From the NCBI RefSeq assembly GCF_010747415.1, contig NZ_JAAGNZ010000001.1:1984001-2048000 (forward strand): a stretch of 64,000 bases of DNA. Reading direction: 5' to 3'. The position numbers and the translations under genes are program-made. Under the pieces are notes generated by a model, which worked only from the letters and a program-made list of their open reading frames with translations, was not told the DNA's origin and ran no database searches. The first letter of the stretch is position 1. Every line of letters starts with the position of its first letter. Shown one piece after another: positions 8,129-16,190 of the stretch. Source of the DNA: Spirosoma agri. GTDB lineage: Bacteria > Bacteroidota > Bacteroidia > Cytophagales > Spirosomataceae.

Positions 8129-9073
8129 CTAAGGCAGTGCTTCCGCATTAGCAAGTCGCGTGGCTAGATCCTCCGTAATCAGTTCCCGATTGATCATAAC
8201 ACCTGCCATGCTGCCGCTTGTTACAGCCGTGGATACCTGCCGCAACGGTGAACTGGTATCGCCCGCAGCAAAAACGCCCGCTACGTTGGTCTTGCCAAAG
8301 TTATCTGCGCTGATCACACCCGAGTCCGCAAGCGTACAACCCAACTGTTCGGCCAGATCGGTATGCTGCCGGAACGGCACGCGACTAAAAAGAGCGTCCA
8401 GTTCCTGAATCGATCCATCGGCAAAACGAAGGTTTGTCAGTTGACCATCCTGGTGATCGATGGCGGCAATGGTCGTTTCGACAAGGGGTATGCCGAGCTG
8501 GTTAAGGTCCTGCTGCTGGTCGGGTGTCAGCGTGGAAGGACCATTCGTGAATAGCGTCAACGTAGGACTCCAGTGTTGAATGTGTAAGGCCATCTCATAC
8601 GCTGTTTCGCCATTGGCCAGTACTCCAAGCCGTTGACCGTGAGCTTCGTAGCCGTGACAATACGGGCAATGCAACACGGACCGGCCCCAGCATTCCGCGA
8701 AACCGCTGATTGGAGGCATGATGTCATACACGCCAGTGGCCAGTACCAGTTTACGTGACTGAACCTGTTGGCCGCCTGCCGTTTTTACCAAAAATCCAGC
8801 GGATTCAGCCTGCGCTGTTATGACCAGATCATCGATGAATGAAACGGTAGGGTAGTGGCGTACTTGTTCCTTCGCAACGGCGGCAATCTGAGCGGGTGTT
8901 TCGCCATCGCGGGTCAGGTAGCTGTGCGAGTGCGGGGTCTGGCGGTTACAGGGTTTCCCGCCATCAATTACGAGCACGCTGCGTAATGACCGGCCCAGCA
9001 GTAGAGCCGCACTTAGTCCCGCGTAGCTCCCACCCACAATGATGACATCAAATGAATCAACGGTTGAATACAT
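8129..9073 (-). CDS. Thioredoxin-reductase-like FAD/NAD(P) oxidoreductase
   Basis: A 314-residue cytosolic flavoprotein with the two-dinucleotide-fold layout of thioredoxin reductase: the FAD motif GGSYAGLSAA near the N terminus, the redox-active dithiol CPYCHGYE about residue 140, and the C-terminal FAD segment FAAGDTSSPLRQVSTAV. The CPYCHGYE form is closer to the dithiol-oxidase-like branch (GliT/DepH relatives) than to housekeeping TrxB. Upstream on the minus strand there is a good Bacteroidota promoter (TTG, 20 bp, TAGCTTTG at 9100-9093) whose -33 region lies inside the 51-bp palindrome at 9101-9151, so it is probably controlled by a palindrome-binding repressor. Confidence 0.9.
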   Translation of the reverse strand: MYSTVDSFDVIIVGGSYAGLSAALLLGRSLRSVLVIDGGKPCNRQTPHSHSYLTRDGETPAQIAAVAKEQVRHYPTVSFIDDLVITAQAESAGFLVKTAGGQQVQSRKLVLATGVYDIMPPISGFAECWGRSVLHCPYCHGYEAHGQRLGVLANGETAYEMALHIQHWSPTLTLFTNGPSTLTPDQQQDLNQLGIPLVETTIAAIDHQDGQLTNLRFADGSIQELDALFSRVPFRQHTDLAEQLGCTLADSGVISADNFGKTNVAGVFAAGDTSSPLRQVSTAVTSGSMAGVMINRELITEDLATRLANAEALP

Positions 9074-9100
9074 AATCTGAAGAGGTTTTCAACAAAGCTA

Positions 9101-9151
9101 CCTAATCGGGTGATTAAATGCAACATTGTTGCATTTAATCACCCGATTAGG
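9101..9151. promoter_or_regulatory. 51-bp perfect palindrome; site A of a shared TGCAAC-N3-GTTGCA operator
   Basis: Arms 9101-9125 and 9127-9151 are exact reverse complements around the single base 9126. The core TGCAACATTGTTGCA (9119-9133) recurs at three other places in the window. On the minus strand a TTG in the core, 20 bp and TAGCTTTG (9100-9093) make a promoter for the thioredoxin-reductase-like gene starting at 9073, so a bound protein would block it. The long stem could also end the upstream cation-efflux transcript; there is no T-tract, which argues against a standard terminator. Confidence 0.8.
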
Positions 9152-9194
9152 TTATAGCCTGGTGGGCAATCACGAAGCTGGAGGTAAAACCTAT

Positions 9195-10136
9195 TTATCC
9201 GCATTCACCGGCTCCACAATCGGCTTCGGCACTGAACTCGGTTTCGAGCGTAGCGTGGCCAATGTTGCGGTGTAACAAGCGATGCCGAACGTCGGCTTTT
9301 AGGGCCGTCTCGGCAGCATCCGACAAGCCCGGTTGCAGGACAAGATGCGCCGTAAGGGCGTTTTCGGTAGTGCTCATCGCCCACACATGAACGTGATGTA
9401 CATCGCGCACGCCCGCAACAGCACGCAGGTCGGCGAGTACGGCGGGAAGATCAATCGTGGCCGGAACCCCATCGAGTGAAAGTCGTAAACTGTCGTTCAA
9501 TAGTCGCCACGTCGAACCCAGAATAACGGCAGCGACCACCAGCCCGATAACGGGGTCGAGCCAGACCCAGCCGGTGTAACTGATGATGATGCCCGCAACC
9601 ACTACGCCAAGCGATACCAGTGCATCGGCTGCCAGGTGCAGATAAGCGCCCTTGATGTTCAGGTCGTGGTCTTTGTCCCGGAAGAACAGGAGTGCCGAAC
9701 CCGCGTTCACGAGAATACCAAATCCGGCGACCCAGGCAACCTGCCCCCCGGCAACGGGTTCAGGGTGGCGAAAGCGCTGGATGCTTTCCCATAAAATAGC
9801 CCCGATCGTAACCAGCAGAACAACCGCGTTGGTCAGGGAGGCCAGTACGGTGCTTTTACGATAGCCGTACGTGAAACTCGGCGTCTGACGAATGCGCGCC
9901 AGCCGGAAGGCCAGCAGCGAAAGTAACAGACCGGCTACGTCGCTGAGGTTATGACCCGCATCGGCAATGAGGGCCAGTGAGTTATAATAAACGCCCAGCG
10001 TAAATTCGACGGCTACATACACGGCGTTCAGGACGGCTCCAATGACCAGCGCCCTGTTCACCGACGTCAGAACTGTGGGTCCGTGGCTGTGTCCGGCGTG
10101 GCTATGTGAATGGTCGTGATGGTGTTCGTGCGCCAT
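9195..10136 (-). CDS. Cation diffusion facilitator (CzcD/ZitB-like zinc efflux)
   Basis: A 313-residue inner-membrane metal/proton antiporter. It begins with a His-rich tail (HEHHHDHSHSHAGHSHG), has six membrane segments, and carries the zinc-site pairs of the HD-HD type: HNLSD in TM2 and HLAAD in TM5. The C-terminal cytoplasmic domain (about 215-300) has the ferredoxin-like fold with HHVHVWAM. It ends in a Cys/Asp tail (EADCGAGECG). Zn(II), and possibly Cd or Co, is the likely substrate. It lies upstream of the palindrome and the thioredoxin-reductase-like gene on the same strand and is divergent from the cobalamin riboswitch. Confidence 0.93.
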   Translation of the reverse strand: MAHEHHHDHSHSHAGHSHGPTVLTSVNRALVIGAVLNAVYVAVEFTLGVYYNSLALIADAGHNLSDVAGLLLSLLAFRLARIRQTPSFTYGYRKSTVLASLTNAVVLLVTIGAILWESIQRFRHPEPVAGGQVAWVAGFGILVNAGSALLFFRDKDHDLNIKGAYLHLAADALVSLGVVVAGIIISYTGWVWLDPVIGLVVAAVILGSTWRLLNDSLRLSLDGVPATIDLPAVLADLRAVAGVRDVHHVHVWAMSTTENALTAHLVLQPGLSDAAETALKADVRHRLLHRNIGHATLETEFSAEADCGAGECG

Positions 10137-10321
10137 AAGTATACGTTCTGCTTACTAACGATTGGATGGGTGGAGTGGTTTCGAGATTTGGTACAACGAC
10201 GGGTGATTTACGGTTTGTCGTTCCCCGGAGAAAGAATTGCAAACGCAATGTTTTCTTGTTTTTGCCGACCGAATCCAGTTAGTTTGCCGCAACGTTCTTT
10301 GTTTTCCGTCAAATTAGCTAT

Positions 10322-10492
10322 CGGTTTTCCTGAGAGGTTCAGGAAATGAAAAAGGAATCGTGTGAGAATCACGAGCAGACGTTGCTACTGTCAGTGACCA
10401 TTTAGAGAAGGGTTTGCCCTCGATGTCCATTGTCCCGCTACTGGGATGAGAAGGACGGCAGATACCGTCACAAGCCAGGAGACTTGCCTTTA
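10322..10492 (+). ncRNA. Cobalamin (AdoCbl-type) riboswitch
   Basis: The leader of metE carries recognisable cobalamin aptamer parts in order: a P3/P4-like segment with GAAAAAGGAATCGTGTGAGAA near 10347-10368, the TGCTACTGTCAG region near 10383-10394, a CCCGCTACTGGGA hairpin near 10435-10447, and the B12 box AAGCCAGGAGACTTGCC at 10472-10488. A short GCCCA/TGGGC hairpin at 10507-10524 may belong to the expression platform. Genes for the B12-independent enzyme are classic targets: cobalamin binding shuts them off. Boundaries are approximate. Confidence 0.88.
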
Positions 10493-10665
10493 GCTTTGCT
10501 GATTACGCCCACACGCGATTGGGCTTCATCAAGATTGACGTTCCTTTCATTACCTGCTTCGTTTCGAGGCCAGGTCGGGTATGTCGTGTTGGTAAAGTAT
10601 TGATAATGAGTGGGCGTATGGAGTTCGGCATCGAACGCGATCAATCATTTTATCTTATTTACAAC

Positions 10666-12990
10666 ATGATCGCACACAATCTCGGCTATCCACGAATCGG
10701 TAGCCACCGCGAACTCAAACGGGCCAGTGAACAATTCTGGGCCCAGAAAATTACCCGTCAACAGCTGGAAGAGACCGGTCGGCGTATTCGACAGGACAAC
10801 TGGCTGACGCAGCAGCAGGCTGGCATTACGCTGGTTCCCTGCAATGATTTTTCGTTCTACGATCAGGTGCTGGACATGTCGCTGACCGTTGGGGCGATTC
10901 CCGAGCGGTTTCGACCACTGGCCGGTCCGGATGATGACCGACTGACCCTGTACTTCGCCATGGCGCGCGGCTATCAGCAGAACGGTCTGGACCTGAAGGC
11001 GATGGAAATGACAAAATGGTTCGATACCAACTACCATTACATCGTACCGGAATTTACCGCCAACCAAGCATTCGAACTCGTTTCTGACAAGATTTTTACC
11101 GAATTTGACGAAGCCCGGCAAACGCTCGGTGTTACGCCAAAACCTGTGCTCATTGGGCCGGTGTCGTATCTGCTGCTCGGGAAAGAAAAAGAAGCGGACT
11201 TCGACCGGCTGGATTTACTGGATCGTCTACTGCCGGTTTATGAGCAGGTGCTGACTCGTCTACAGGCGCAGGGGGCTGACTGGGTTCAACTCGACGAACC
11301 GTGTCTATCGCTCGATCTGACCGATCAGCAGCGCGAAGCATTCGCCACGACCTACAACCGAATTCGGCGTCAATTCCCGCAGCTGAACCTACTCCTGGCC
11401 TCGTACTTTGAATGCTATGGAGCCAACCTGAATCTGGCCGTACAGTTGCCGGTCCATGCGCTTCACCTCGATCTGGTGCGTTGCCCAAGTCAGTTAGACG
11501 ACATCCTGCAAACGGACTTCGTGTCGACCAAAACGTGCCTGTCATTGGGCGTTGTTGATGGACGGAACATCTGGATCAATGATCTGGAGCGTTCGCGAAC
11601 CACGATTCAGCGGGCGGTAGTCGCGTTGGGTCAAGAGCGAGTATTGATCGCGCCTTCCTGCTCGCTGTTGCACGTTCCCTGCGACCTGAATTCGGAAATG
11701 CGTAACGAAGGGCTGACGCCCGAAATCAAGCAATGGCTGGCCTTTGCCCGGCAGAAACTGGATGAAGTAGCCACACTGGTTCGCCTGGTTAATGAGCCGG
11801 AAAACGAGCAGGTCGGTAACGTGCTGGCCAAAAATCAGGATGCCCTGAACGCCCGCCGATCCTCTGCCCTCATCAATCGGCCCGCGGTACGGGCCCGGTT
11901 AAACGCACTGACTGAGCAGGATGCTCAACGCGGAGCCGCCTTTGCGGAACGGCAGGCACTTCAGCATGAGCGGTTGCAACTACCCCTGTTTCCGACGACG
12001 ACGATTGGCTCATTTCCGCAAACGGATGCCGTTCGGACCAACCGGTCTACGTACAAAAAGGGCGAACGGACACTCGACCAGTACGAAAAATTTATTCGGG
12101 TCGAAACCGAACAGGCGATCCGGTGGCAGGAGGAAATTGGTCTGGACGTGCTGGTTCACGGCGAATTTGAGCGTAACGACATGGTTGAATATTTCGGCGA
12201 ATTGCTCGACGGGTTTGCCTTCAGCGACAACGGCTGGGTGCAGAGCTACGGCTCCCGCTGCGTGAAACCGCCGATCATCTACGGAGATGTGCACCGCCCC
12301 GCCCCAATGACTGTACGCTGGTCGGCCTATGCGCAATCGCTGACCGACAAGCCGGTCAAGGGGATGCTTACGGGTCCGGTTACGATTCTGCAATGGTCGT
12401 TCGTGCGCGATGATCAGCCGCGTCGGGATACCTGTCTGCAAATCGCACTGGCCATTCATGATGAGGTCGTTGATCTGGAAAAAGCCGGTATTCAGCTTAT
12501 ACAGATTGATGAACCCGCGCTGCGTGAGGGTCTTCCGCTGCGTCGCGAAAACTGGGATGCTTACCTGAACTGGGCCGTTATGGCCTTTCGGGTGGCGGCT
12601 TCGGGCGCGCAGGATCATACGCAGATTCATACGCACATGTGCTACGCGGAGTTCAATGACATCATTCACTCGATCGCCGATCTGGATGCCGACGTGATTA
12701 CAATTGAAACGTCCCGGTCGCAGATGGAGTTGCTGGATGCGTTTGCGCGTTTCGCCTATCCCAACGAGATTGGACCGGGCGTTTATGACATTCACAGTCC
12801 ACGGGTGCCCACGGTCGATGAGATGGTTGAGCTGTTACAACAGGCGACAACGGTCCTTCCAGCCCGTAATTTATGGGTGAATCCAGACTGTGGCCTGAAA
12901 ACCCGTCGGTGGCCCGAAACGAGCCTGGCGCTGAAAAATATGGTCCAGGCTGCCCAAACCGTCCGCGAATTAGTTACAGAGTCAGTATAA
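10666..12990 (+). CDS. metE: Cobalamin-independent methionine synthase
   Basis: About 774 residues. It transfers the methyl group of 5-methyltetrahydropteroyl-glutamate to homocysteine, the last step of methionine synthesis, in the cytosol. Start chosen at ATG 10666 (MIAHNLGYPRIG), the standard MetE N terminus; the frame is open further upstream but that part belongs to the riboswitch leader. Zinc ligands are visible in the C-terminal barrel: HTHMCYAEFN (His and Cys), a Glu in ETSRSQMELL, and Cys in NPDCGLKTRRW. TIGSFPQT marks the start of the catalytic half near residue 445. Control by the upstream cobalamin riboswitch fits its role as the B12-sparing isozyme. Confidence 0.97.
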   Translation: MIAHNLGYPRIGSHRELKRASEQFWAQKITRQQLEETGRRIRQDNWLTQQQAGITLVPCNDFSFYDQVLDMSLTVGAIPERFRPLAGPDDDRLTLYFAMARGYQQNGLDLKAMEMTKWFDTNYHYIVPEFTANQAFELVSDKIFTEFDEARQTLGVTPKPVLIGPVSYLLLGKEKEADFDRLDLLDRLLPVYEQVLTRLQAQGADWVQLDEPCLSLDLTDQQREAFATTYNRIRRQFPQLNLLLASYFECYGANLNLAVQLPVHALHLDLVRCPSQLDDILQTDFVSTKTCLSLGVVDGRNIWINDLERSRTTIQRAVVALGQERVLIAPSCSLLHVPCDLNSEMRNEGLTPEIKQWLAFARQKLDEVATLVRLVNEPENEQVGNVLAKNQDALNARRSSALINRPAVRARLNALTEQDAQRGAAFAERQALQHERLQLPLFPTTTIGSFPQTDAVRTNRSTYKKGERTLDQYEKFIRVETEQAIRWQEEIGLDVLVHGEFERNDMVEYFGELLDGFAFSDNGWVQSYGSRCVKPPIIYGDVHRPAPMTVRWSAYAQSLTDKPVKGMLTGPVTILQWSFVRDDQPRRDTCLQIALAIHDEVVDLEKAGIQLIQIDEPALREGLPLRRENWDAYLNWAVMAFRVAASGAQDHTQIHTHMCYAEFNDIIHSIADLDADVITIETSRSQMELLDAFARFAYPNEIGPGVYDIHSPRVPTVDEMVELLQQATTVLPARNLWVNPDCGLKTRRWPETSLALKNMVQAAQTVRELVTESV

Positions 12991-12999
12991 TGACTCACG

Positions 13000-13030
13000 G
13001 CCTTCTGCCGTTCAACCGGCAGAAGGCTTT
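13000..13030 (+). terminator. Hairpin after metE
   Basis: GCCTTCTGCCG at 13000-13010 pairs perfectly with 13017-13027 across a 6-nt loop and is followed by TTT. It lies right after the metE stop and 16 bp before the next start codon. The T-run is short, so it may be an attenuating hairpin rather than a full terminator. Confidence 0.65.
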
Positions 13031-13043
13031 AACTACCGTTAAC

Positions 13044-13571
13044 ATGGACTTTTGCGGAGTATATGACAAGCAGCTTTCGAAGCAACCCCAGCCCGTCTTT
13101 ACTACGCCTTTGTGGGGTGGCTGGGAATTCAGGCCAAAACCGGATCTGCTGGCAGGCACCGCAGGCTGGATGGCGCTGGCCAAGTCACATGACTGGGATT
13201 TGCCCGCTGCCATTCGTCATGATTTACTCAGTGGTGACTGGGCGGTTGTCGTAACCGATCTGCAACAAATCATTCAGTACGTCAATCCACAATTCGAACG
13301 GATGACGGGTTATGGCAGCCACGAAACCGTTGGCCGACGACCCGACTTTTTGCAGGGTACATCGACCGATCCTGTGTCGAAACAGCGGATTCGGAAAGGG
13401 CTGGAACGGAAAAAAATAGTCATAGAACGAGTACTCAATTACCGCAAGAACCAGGACGCGTACTGGTGCCATATCGTTATCCGACCGATCGTGAACCGCC
13501 AGAAGCAGATCGTTAATTTTATCGCTTTTGAACAGGAAACCGAATTCGATGAGTCAGTTATCGGCCACTAG
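13044..13571 (+). CDS. LOV-like PAS domain protein lacking the photoactive cysteine
   Basis: About 175 residues with a single PAS domain (about 70-165) and no output domain. NPQFERMTGYGSHETVGRRPDFLQG follows the LOV pattern in which the flavin-binding Cys sits in GRNCRFLQG, but here that position is Pro. FMN adduct chemistry is therefore not expected. It may bind another ligand or a partner protein, as short PAS proteins often do. I prefer ATG 13044, after the metE hairpin; ATG 12990 is also in frame. The downstream CWC gene overlaps its end. Confidence 0.75.
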   Translation: MDFCGVYDKQLSKQPQPVFTTPLWGGWEFRPKPDLLAGTAGWMALAKSHDWDLPAAIRHDLLSGDWAVVVTDLQQIIQYVNPQFERMTGYGSHETVGRRPDFLQGTSTDPVSKQRIRKGLERKKIVIERVLNYRKNQDAYWCHIVIRPIVNRQKQIVNFIAFEQETEFDESVIGH

Positions 13572-13800
13572 CAAGCACGAACATACGGCTTGCCCCCGTT
13601 GCCAGCGCACGTTCGAATGCCGCGTGGGTAGCATTAACCTGTGCCAGTGTCAGACGCTTACGCTGACCGAAGAGCAACGGCATTATGTTAGCTCACTGTA
13701 TCAGGGGTGTCTCTGCGCCGACTGTCTGCACAGCTTACGAACGGATTATAACCAACTTACTCACCAGACTAAGGTAAACCAATTACTGCATGGGCATTGA
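13549..13800 (+). CDS. Small cysteine-rich CWC-family protein
   Basis: An 83-residue protein with four cysteine clusters: CPRC, FEC, CQC and CLCADCL. This spacing fits the bacterial cysteine-rich CWC family (named for a Cys-Trp-Cys triplet, here Cys-Gln-Cys), probably a zinc-binding fold of unknown role. Start at ATG 13549 overlaps the end of the PAS gene by 23 bp, and its own stop overlaps the start of the thioesterase gene, so the three are probably co-transcribed. Confidence 0.75.
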   Translation: MSQLSATSKHEHTACPRCQRTFECRVGSINLCQCQTLTLTEEQRHYVSSLYQGCLCADCLHSLRTDYNQLTHQTKVNQLLHGH

Positions 13801-14191
13801 CCAGACAGATTCTGTTGCTGAACGAATTCTAACCGCCGAAACGCGCATATTCAAAGCGGTATTTCCCAGTACGACGAACCACTACGACACGCTTTTTGGC
13901 GGAACGGCGCTGCAATTGATGGACGAAGTGGCCTTCATTACGGCTACCCGGTTCTCACGCAAGCGAATGGTAACGGTGTCGTCCGATAAAATCAATTTTA
14001 CGAAATCAATCCCGGCCGGAACGATCATTGAACTCGTTGGGCGCGTCGATCACGTCGGAAACACCAGCATTCGCATTGCCGTCGAGATATACGTCGAAGA
14101 AATGTATTCGATGGAGCGTCATCAGGCCATTCACGGTACGTTTACGTTCGTGGCACTTGACGAAGACAAAAAACCAATCCGCATTTTGTAA
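13790..14191 (+). CDS. Hotdog-fold acyl-CoA thioesterase (YciA/BACH-like)
   Basis: A 133-residue single hotdog domain. The signature HYDTLFGGTALQLMDEVAFITATRFS carries the conserved Asn/Asp-helix region with catalytic Asp in LMDEVA, and VTVSSDKINFTKSIPAGTIIELVGRV follows the family pattern. It should hydrolyse acyl-CoA esters in the cytosol as a hexamer. The start overlaps the stop of the CWC gene (11 bp), which implies coupled translation. A second, longer paralogue is at 39990-40505. Confidence 0.9.
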   Translation: MGIDQTDSVAERILTAETRIFKAVFPSTTNHYDTLFGGTALQLMDEVAFITATRFSRKRMVTVSSDKINFTKSIPAGTIIELVGRVDHVGNTSIRIAVEIYVEEMYSMERHQAIHGTFTFVALDEDKKPIRIL

Positions 14192-14218
14192 ACCAGAAAA
14201 GTCCGGTAACCGGAGCTT

Positions 14219-14539
14219 ATGTATTACAAAGCCAGTACATCCTTAAAAAAAGCCGACACGGAGGGACGGGTTCCCCAACACACACTGGGTCAATATGTTC
14301 GTAGCGAATTGTCCAGCCAATTGATAAAGGCGCTTAGGCCCCATTTGCCAATTAGCCGTCTTGACCAGTCCGGCCACATCGCCAATCAGAATACCGTCGA
14401 TTTTACGACGGAACTCGTTTGTCTGGAACCGAACCAATGGCAGCGACTCAAGGAATCGCTGAACGGACACCTGAACCTGCTACCCACCGCCCAGCAACTC
14501 GTCATTCGACAGCTTATTGCTGAGGTCGATCATGAATAA
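14219..14539 (+). CDS. Hypothetical protein, 106 residues
   Basis: No recognisable family. It has no signal peptide or membrane segment and is mildly basic at the N terminus (ASTSLKKADTEGR) and hydrophilic throughout, with a predicted helical C-terminal third (LLPTAQQLVIRQLIAEVDHE). It is the last member of the run of small plus-strand genes from 13044 and is followed by a good terminator at 14559-14580. It could be a small regulatory or DNA-associated protein, but nothing proves this. Confidence 0.6.
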   Translation: MYYKASTSLKKADTEGRVPQHTLGQYVRSELSSQLIKALRPHLPISRLDQSGHIANQNTVDFTTELVCLEPNQWQRLKESLNGHLNLLPTAQQLVIRQLIAEVDHE

Positions 14540-14558
14540 ACAGTAATCGCTTTAAGAG

Positions 14559-14580
14559 AAGGGCCCTTGGGCCTTTTTTT
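14559..14580 (+). terminator. Rho-independent terminator
   Basis: A stem AAGGGCC/GGGCCTT (with one G-T pair) and a tight loop runs straight into seven T residues. It closes the run of small genes starting at 13044 and insulates the metal locus downstream. Confidence 0.8.
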
Positions 14581-14630
14581 ATGCCCGACTTCTGGTAAGT
14601 TTGATCCGTACGTCGATCACCGGTGTTTTT

Positions 14631-14667
14631 ATTTTTCTTTTTGCAACAATGTTGCAAAAAGAAAAAT
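14631..14667. promoter_or_regulatory. 37-bp perfect palindrome; site B of the shared operator
   Basis: Arms 14631-14648 and 14650-14667 are exact reverse complements around base 14649. The core TGCAACAATGTTGCA (14642-14656) matches site A except at the A/T centre. TTG at 14652-14654, 19 bp, and TAGATTTG (14674-14681) form a Bacteroidota promoter, so the operator covers the -33 element of the COG0523 GTPase gene. The expected transcript start falls at or beside the ATG at 14686, so the mRNA may be nearly leaderless. Confidence 0.85.
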
Positions 14668-14685
14668 AGTCTTTAGATTTGCCCC

Positions 14686-15969
14686 ATGGCAAGTCAACCT
14701 ATCTCCTCGGAAGTACGTAAGGCAATTGATCCGCGCTTACCGGTTACGGTATTAAGCGGTTTTCTGGGCGCTGGAAAAACTACACTGCTCAATCATATTC
14801 TTCACAACCGGCAGGGCCTCAAAGTCGCGGTTATTGTGAACGACATGAGTGAGGTCAACGTCGACGCTGAACTCGTTCGGCAGGAGGGAACCCTGTCGCG
14901 GACGGAAGAGAAGCTAGTGGAGATGTCGAATGGCTGCATCTGCTGCACCCTGCGTGAAGATTTGATCATTGAGGTTGAAAAACTGGCGAACGAAGGTCGG
15001 TTCGATTACCTGCTTATTGAGTCATCAGGTATTTCGGAGCCCCTGCCCGTCGCCCAGACGTTCACGTTTCAATCCGATGATTCGGTAGCGGACGCGCAAA
15101 AAGTCGATCTGTCGCGCTTCGCTCGGCTGGATACGCTTGTGACGGTAGTCGACGCCTTCAATTTTCCCCGCGACTTCGGCAGCATCGATACCGTTAACGA
15201 CCGTGAATTGAACCGGGGCGCCGGACCGTCAGACGCGACCGATACCCGAACCATTGTCAATCTGCTGACGGATCAGATCGAGTTTGCCGACGTCATTATT
15301 TTAAACAAAACGGATCTGCTTAGCCGCCAGCAAGTGGGTGAACTAAAAGCGATTCTGCATACGCTTAACCCTAAAGCCCGGCTGATTGAAAGTCAGTTTA
15401 GTAAAGTCGATCCGGCGGAAATTTTAAACACAGGTCGGTTCAATTTTGACGAAGCGTCGCAGTCGGCGGGGTGGATTCAGGAGTTACTGAATCAGAAAAA
15501 TGGGCAGGGACATACCCCTGAAACCGAAGAGTACGGCATCTCGTCGTTTGTTTTCCGTGACCGGCGACCCTTTCACCCCGTTCGTTTCTGGCATTATTTG
15601 AGCGAAAATTTTCCCGCTGGTATCATGCGGAGCAAAGGCCTGTTCTGGCTGGCATCCCGGCCCAATGATGCGCTGAACTTTAGTCAGGCCGGTGGGAGTT
15701 TGCGGGCCGAAGCCGCCGGAGTCTGGTGGGCCTCGATGCCATTTAGCCAGCGTGTTCAATACGGTTCCTTTCTGGAAAATCAGAAGTCGATCGAGTCACG
15801 CTGGCACAAGCGGTTTGGTGATCGGCAAAATGAGCTGGTCATCATCGGGCAGGATCTGAACGCCGACCGGATCACGAACGAATTGCAGGATTGTCTGTGT
15901 ACCGAGCTGGAATTGAAGCACATGGAGATGGGTGGCATCTTCAAAGACCCGTTTCCCGTCTGGAAATAA
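14686..15969 (+). CDS. COG0523 (CobW/ZNG-family) metallochaperone GTPase
   Basis: A 427-residue G3E-family GTPase that delivers metal, most often zinc, to client proteins. It has Walker [10 protein letters not shown] (residues 25-33), the metal-binding CxCC motif with C84, C86 and C87 ([10 protein letters not shown]), the ESSGISEP switch region and NKTD for guanine recognition. The C-terminal CobW_C domain (about 285-400) contains [10 protein letters not shown]. The palindromic operator 20 bp upstream, and a ZIP transporter as the next gene, point to the zinc-starvation subgroup rather than the cobalamin or nitrile-hydratase subgroups. The metal is inferred from context. Confidence 0.93.
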   Translation: MASQPISSEVRKAIDPRLPVTVLSGFLGAGKTTLLNHILHNRQGLKVAVIVNDMSEVNVDAELVRQEGTLSRTEEKLVEMSNGCICCTLREDLIIEVEKLANEGRFDYLLIESSGISEPLPVAQTFTFQSDDSVADAQKVDLSRFARLDTLVTVVDAFNFPRDFGSIDTVNDRELNRGAGPSDATDTRTIVNLLTDQIEFADVIILNKTDLLSRQQVGELKAILHTLNPKARLIESQFSKVDPAEILNTGRFNFDEASQSAGWIQELLNQKNGQGHTPETEEYGISSFVFRDRRPFHPVRFWHYLSENFPAGIMRSKGLFWLASRPNDALNFSQAGGSLRAEAAGVWWASMPFSQRVQYGSFLENQKSIESRWHKRFGDRQNELVIIGQDLNADRITNELQDCLCTELELKHMEMGGIFKDPFPVWK

Positions 15970-16190
15970 GGGTAGCTGTCAGGCGTCAGGTAAGTGGTAA
16001 ATCGTTGTTCATAACCGTCTGCATCCTGTGTCTTTCACCATACATCACTACGTCTTTTGTTGCGGGAGGGAGAGTGTCTTAGGGCTTCGTTTGATGGTTG
16101 GGTACTTTCTCGGTAGTCAAGCACTCCCCTCCGCCAAAATCATACCCGTTGGCCGGTCCTGCCAGACGGAAATAAACGCTAAAATTACGT

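Noticed and set aside
10519..10665. 49-codon N-terminal extension of metE
   Set aside because: It overlaps the riboswitch leader and does not resemble MetE; the standard N terminus begins at 10666.
12010..12795. Minus-strand frame of 261 codons
   Set aside because: Antisense to the C-terminal half of metE, whose zinc-site motifs are intact; no family features in the antisense product.
15970..16190. Fifth copy of the operator before the ZIP gene
   Set aside because: Only a single half-site (GTTGCG) is present near 16060, without the matching arm.
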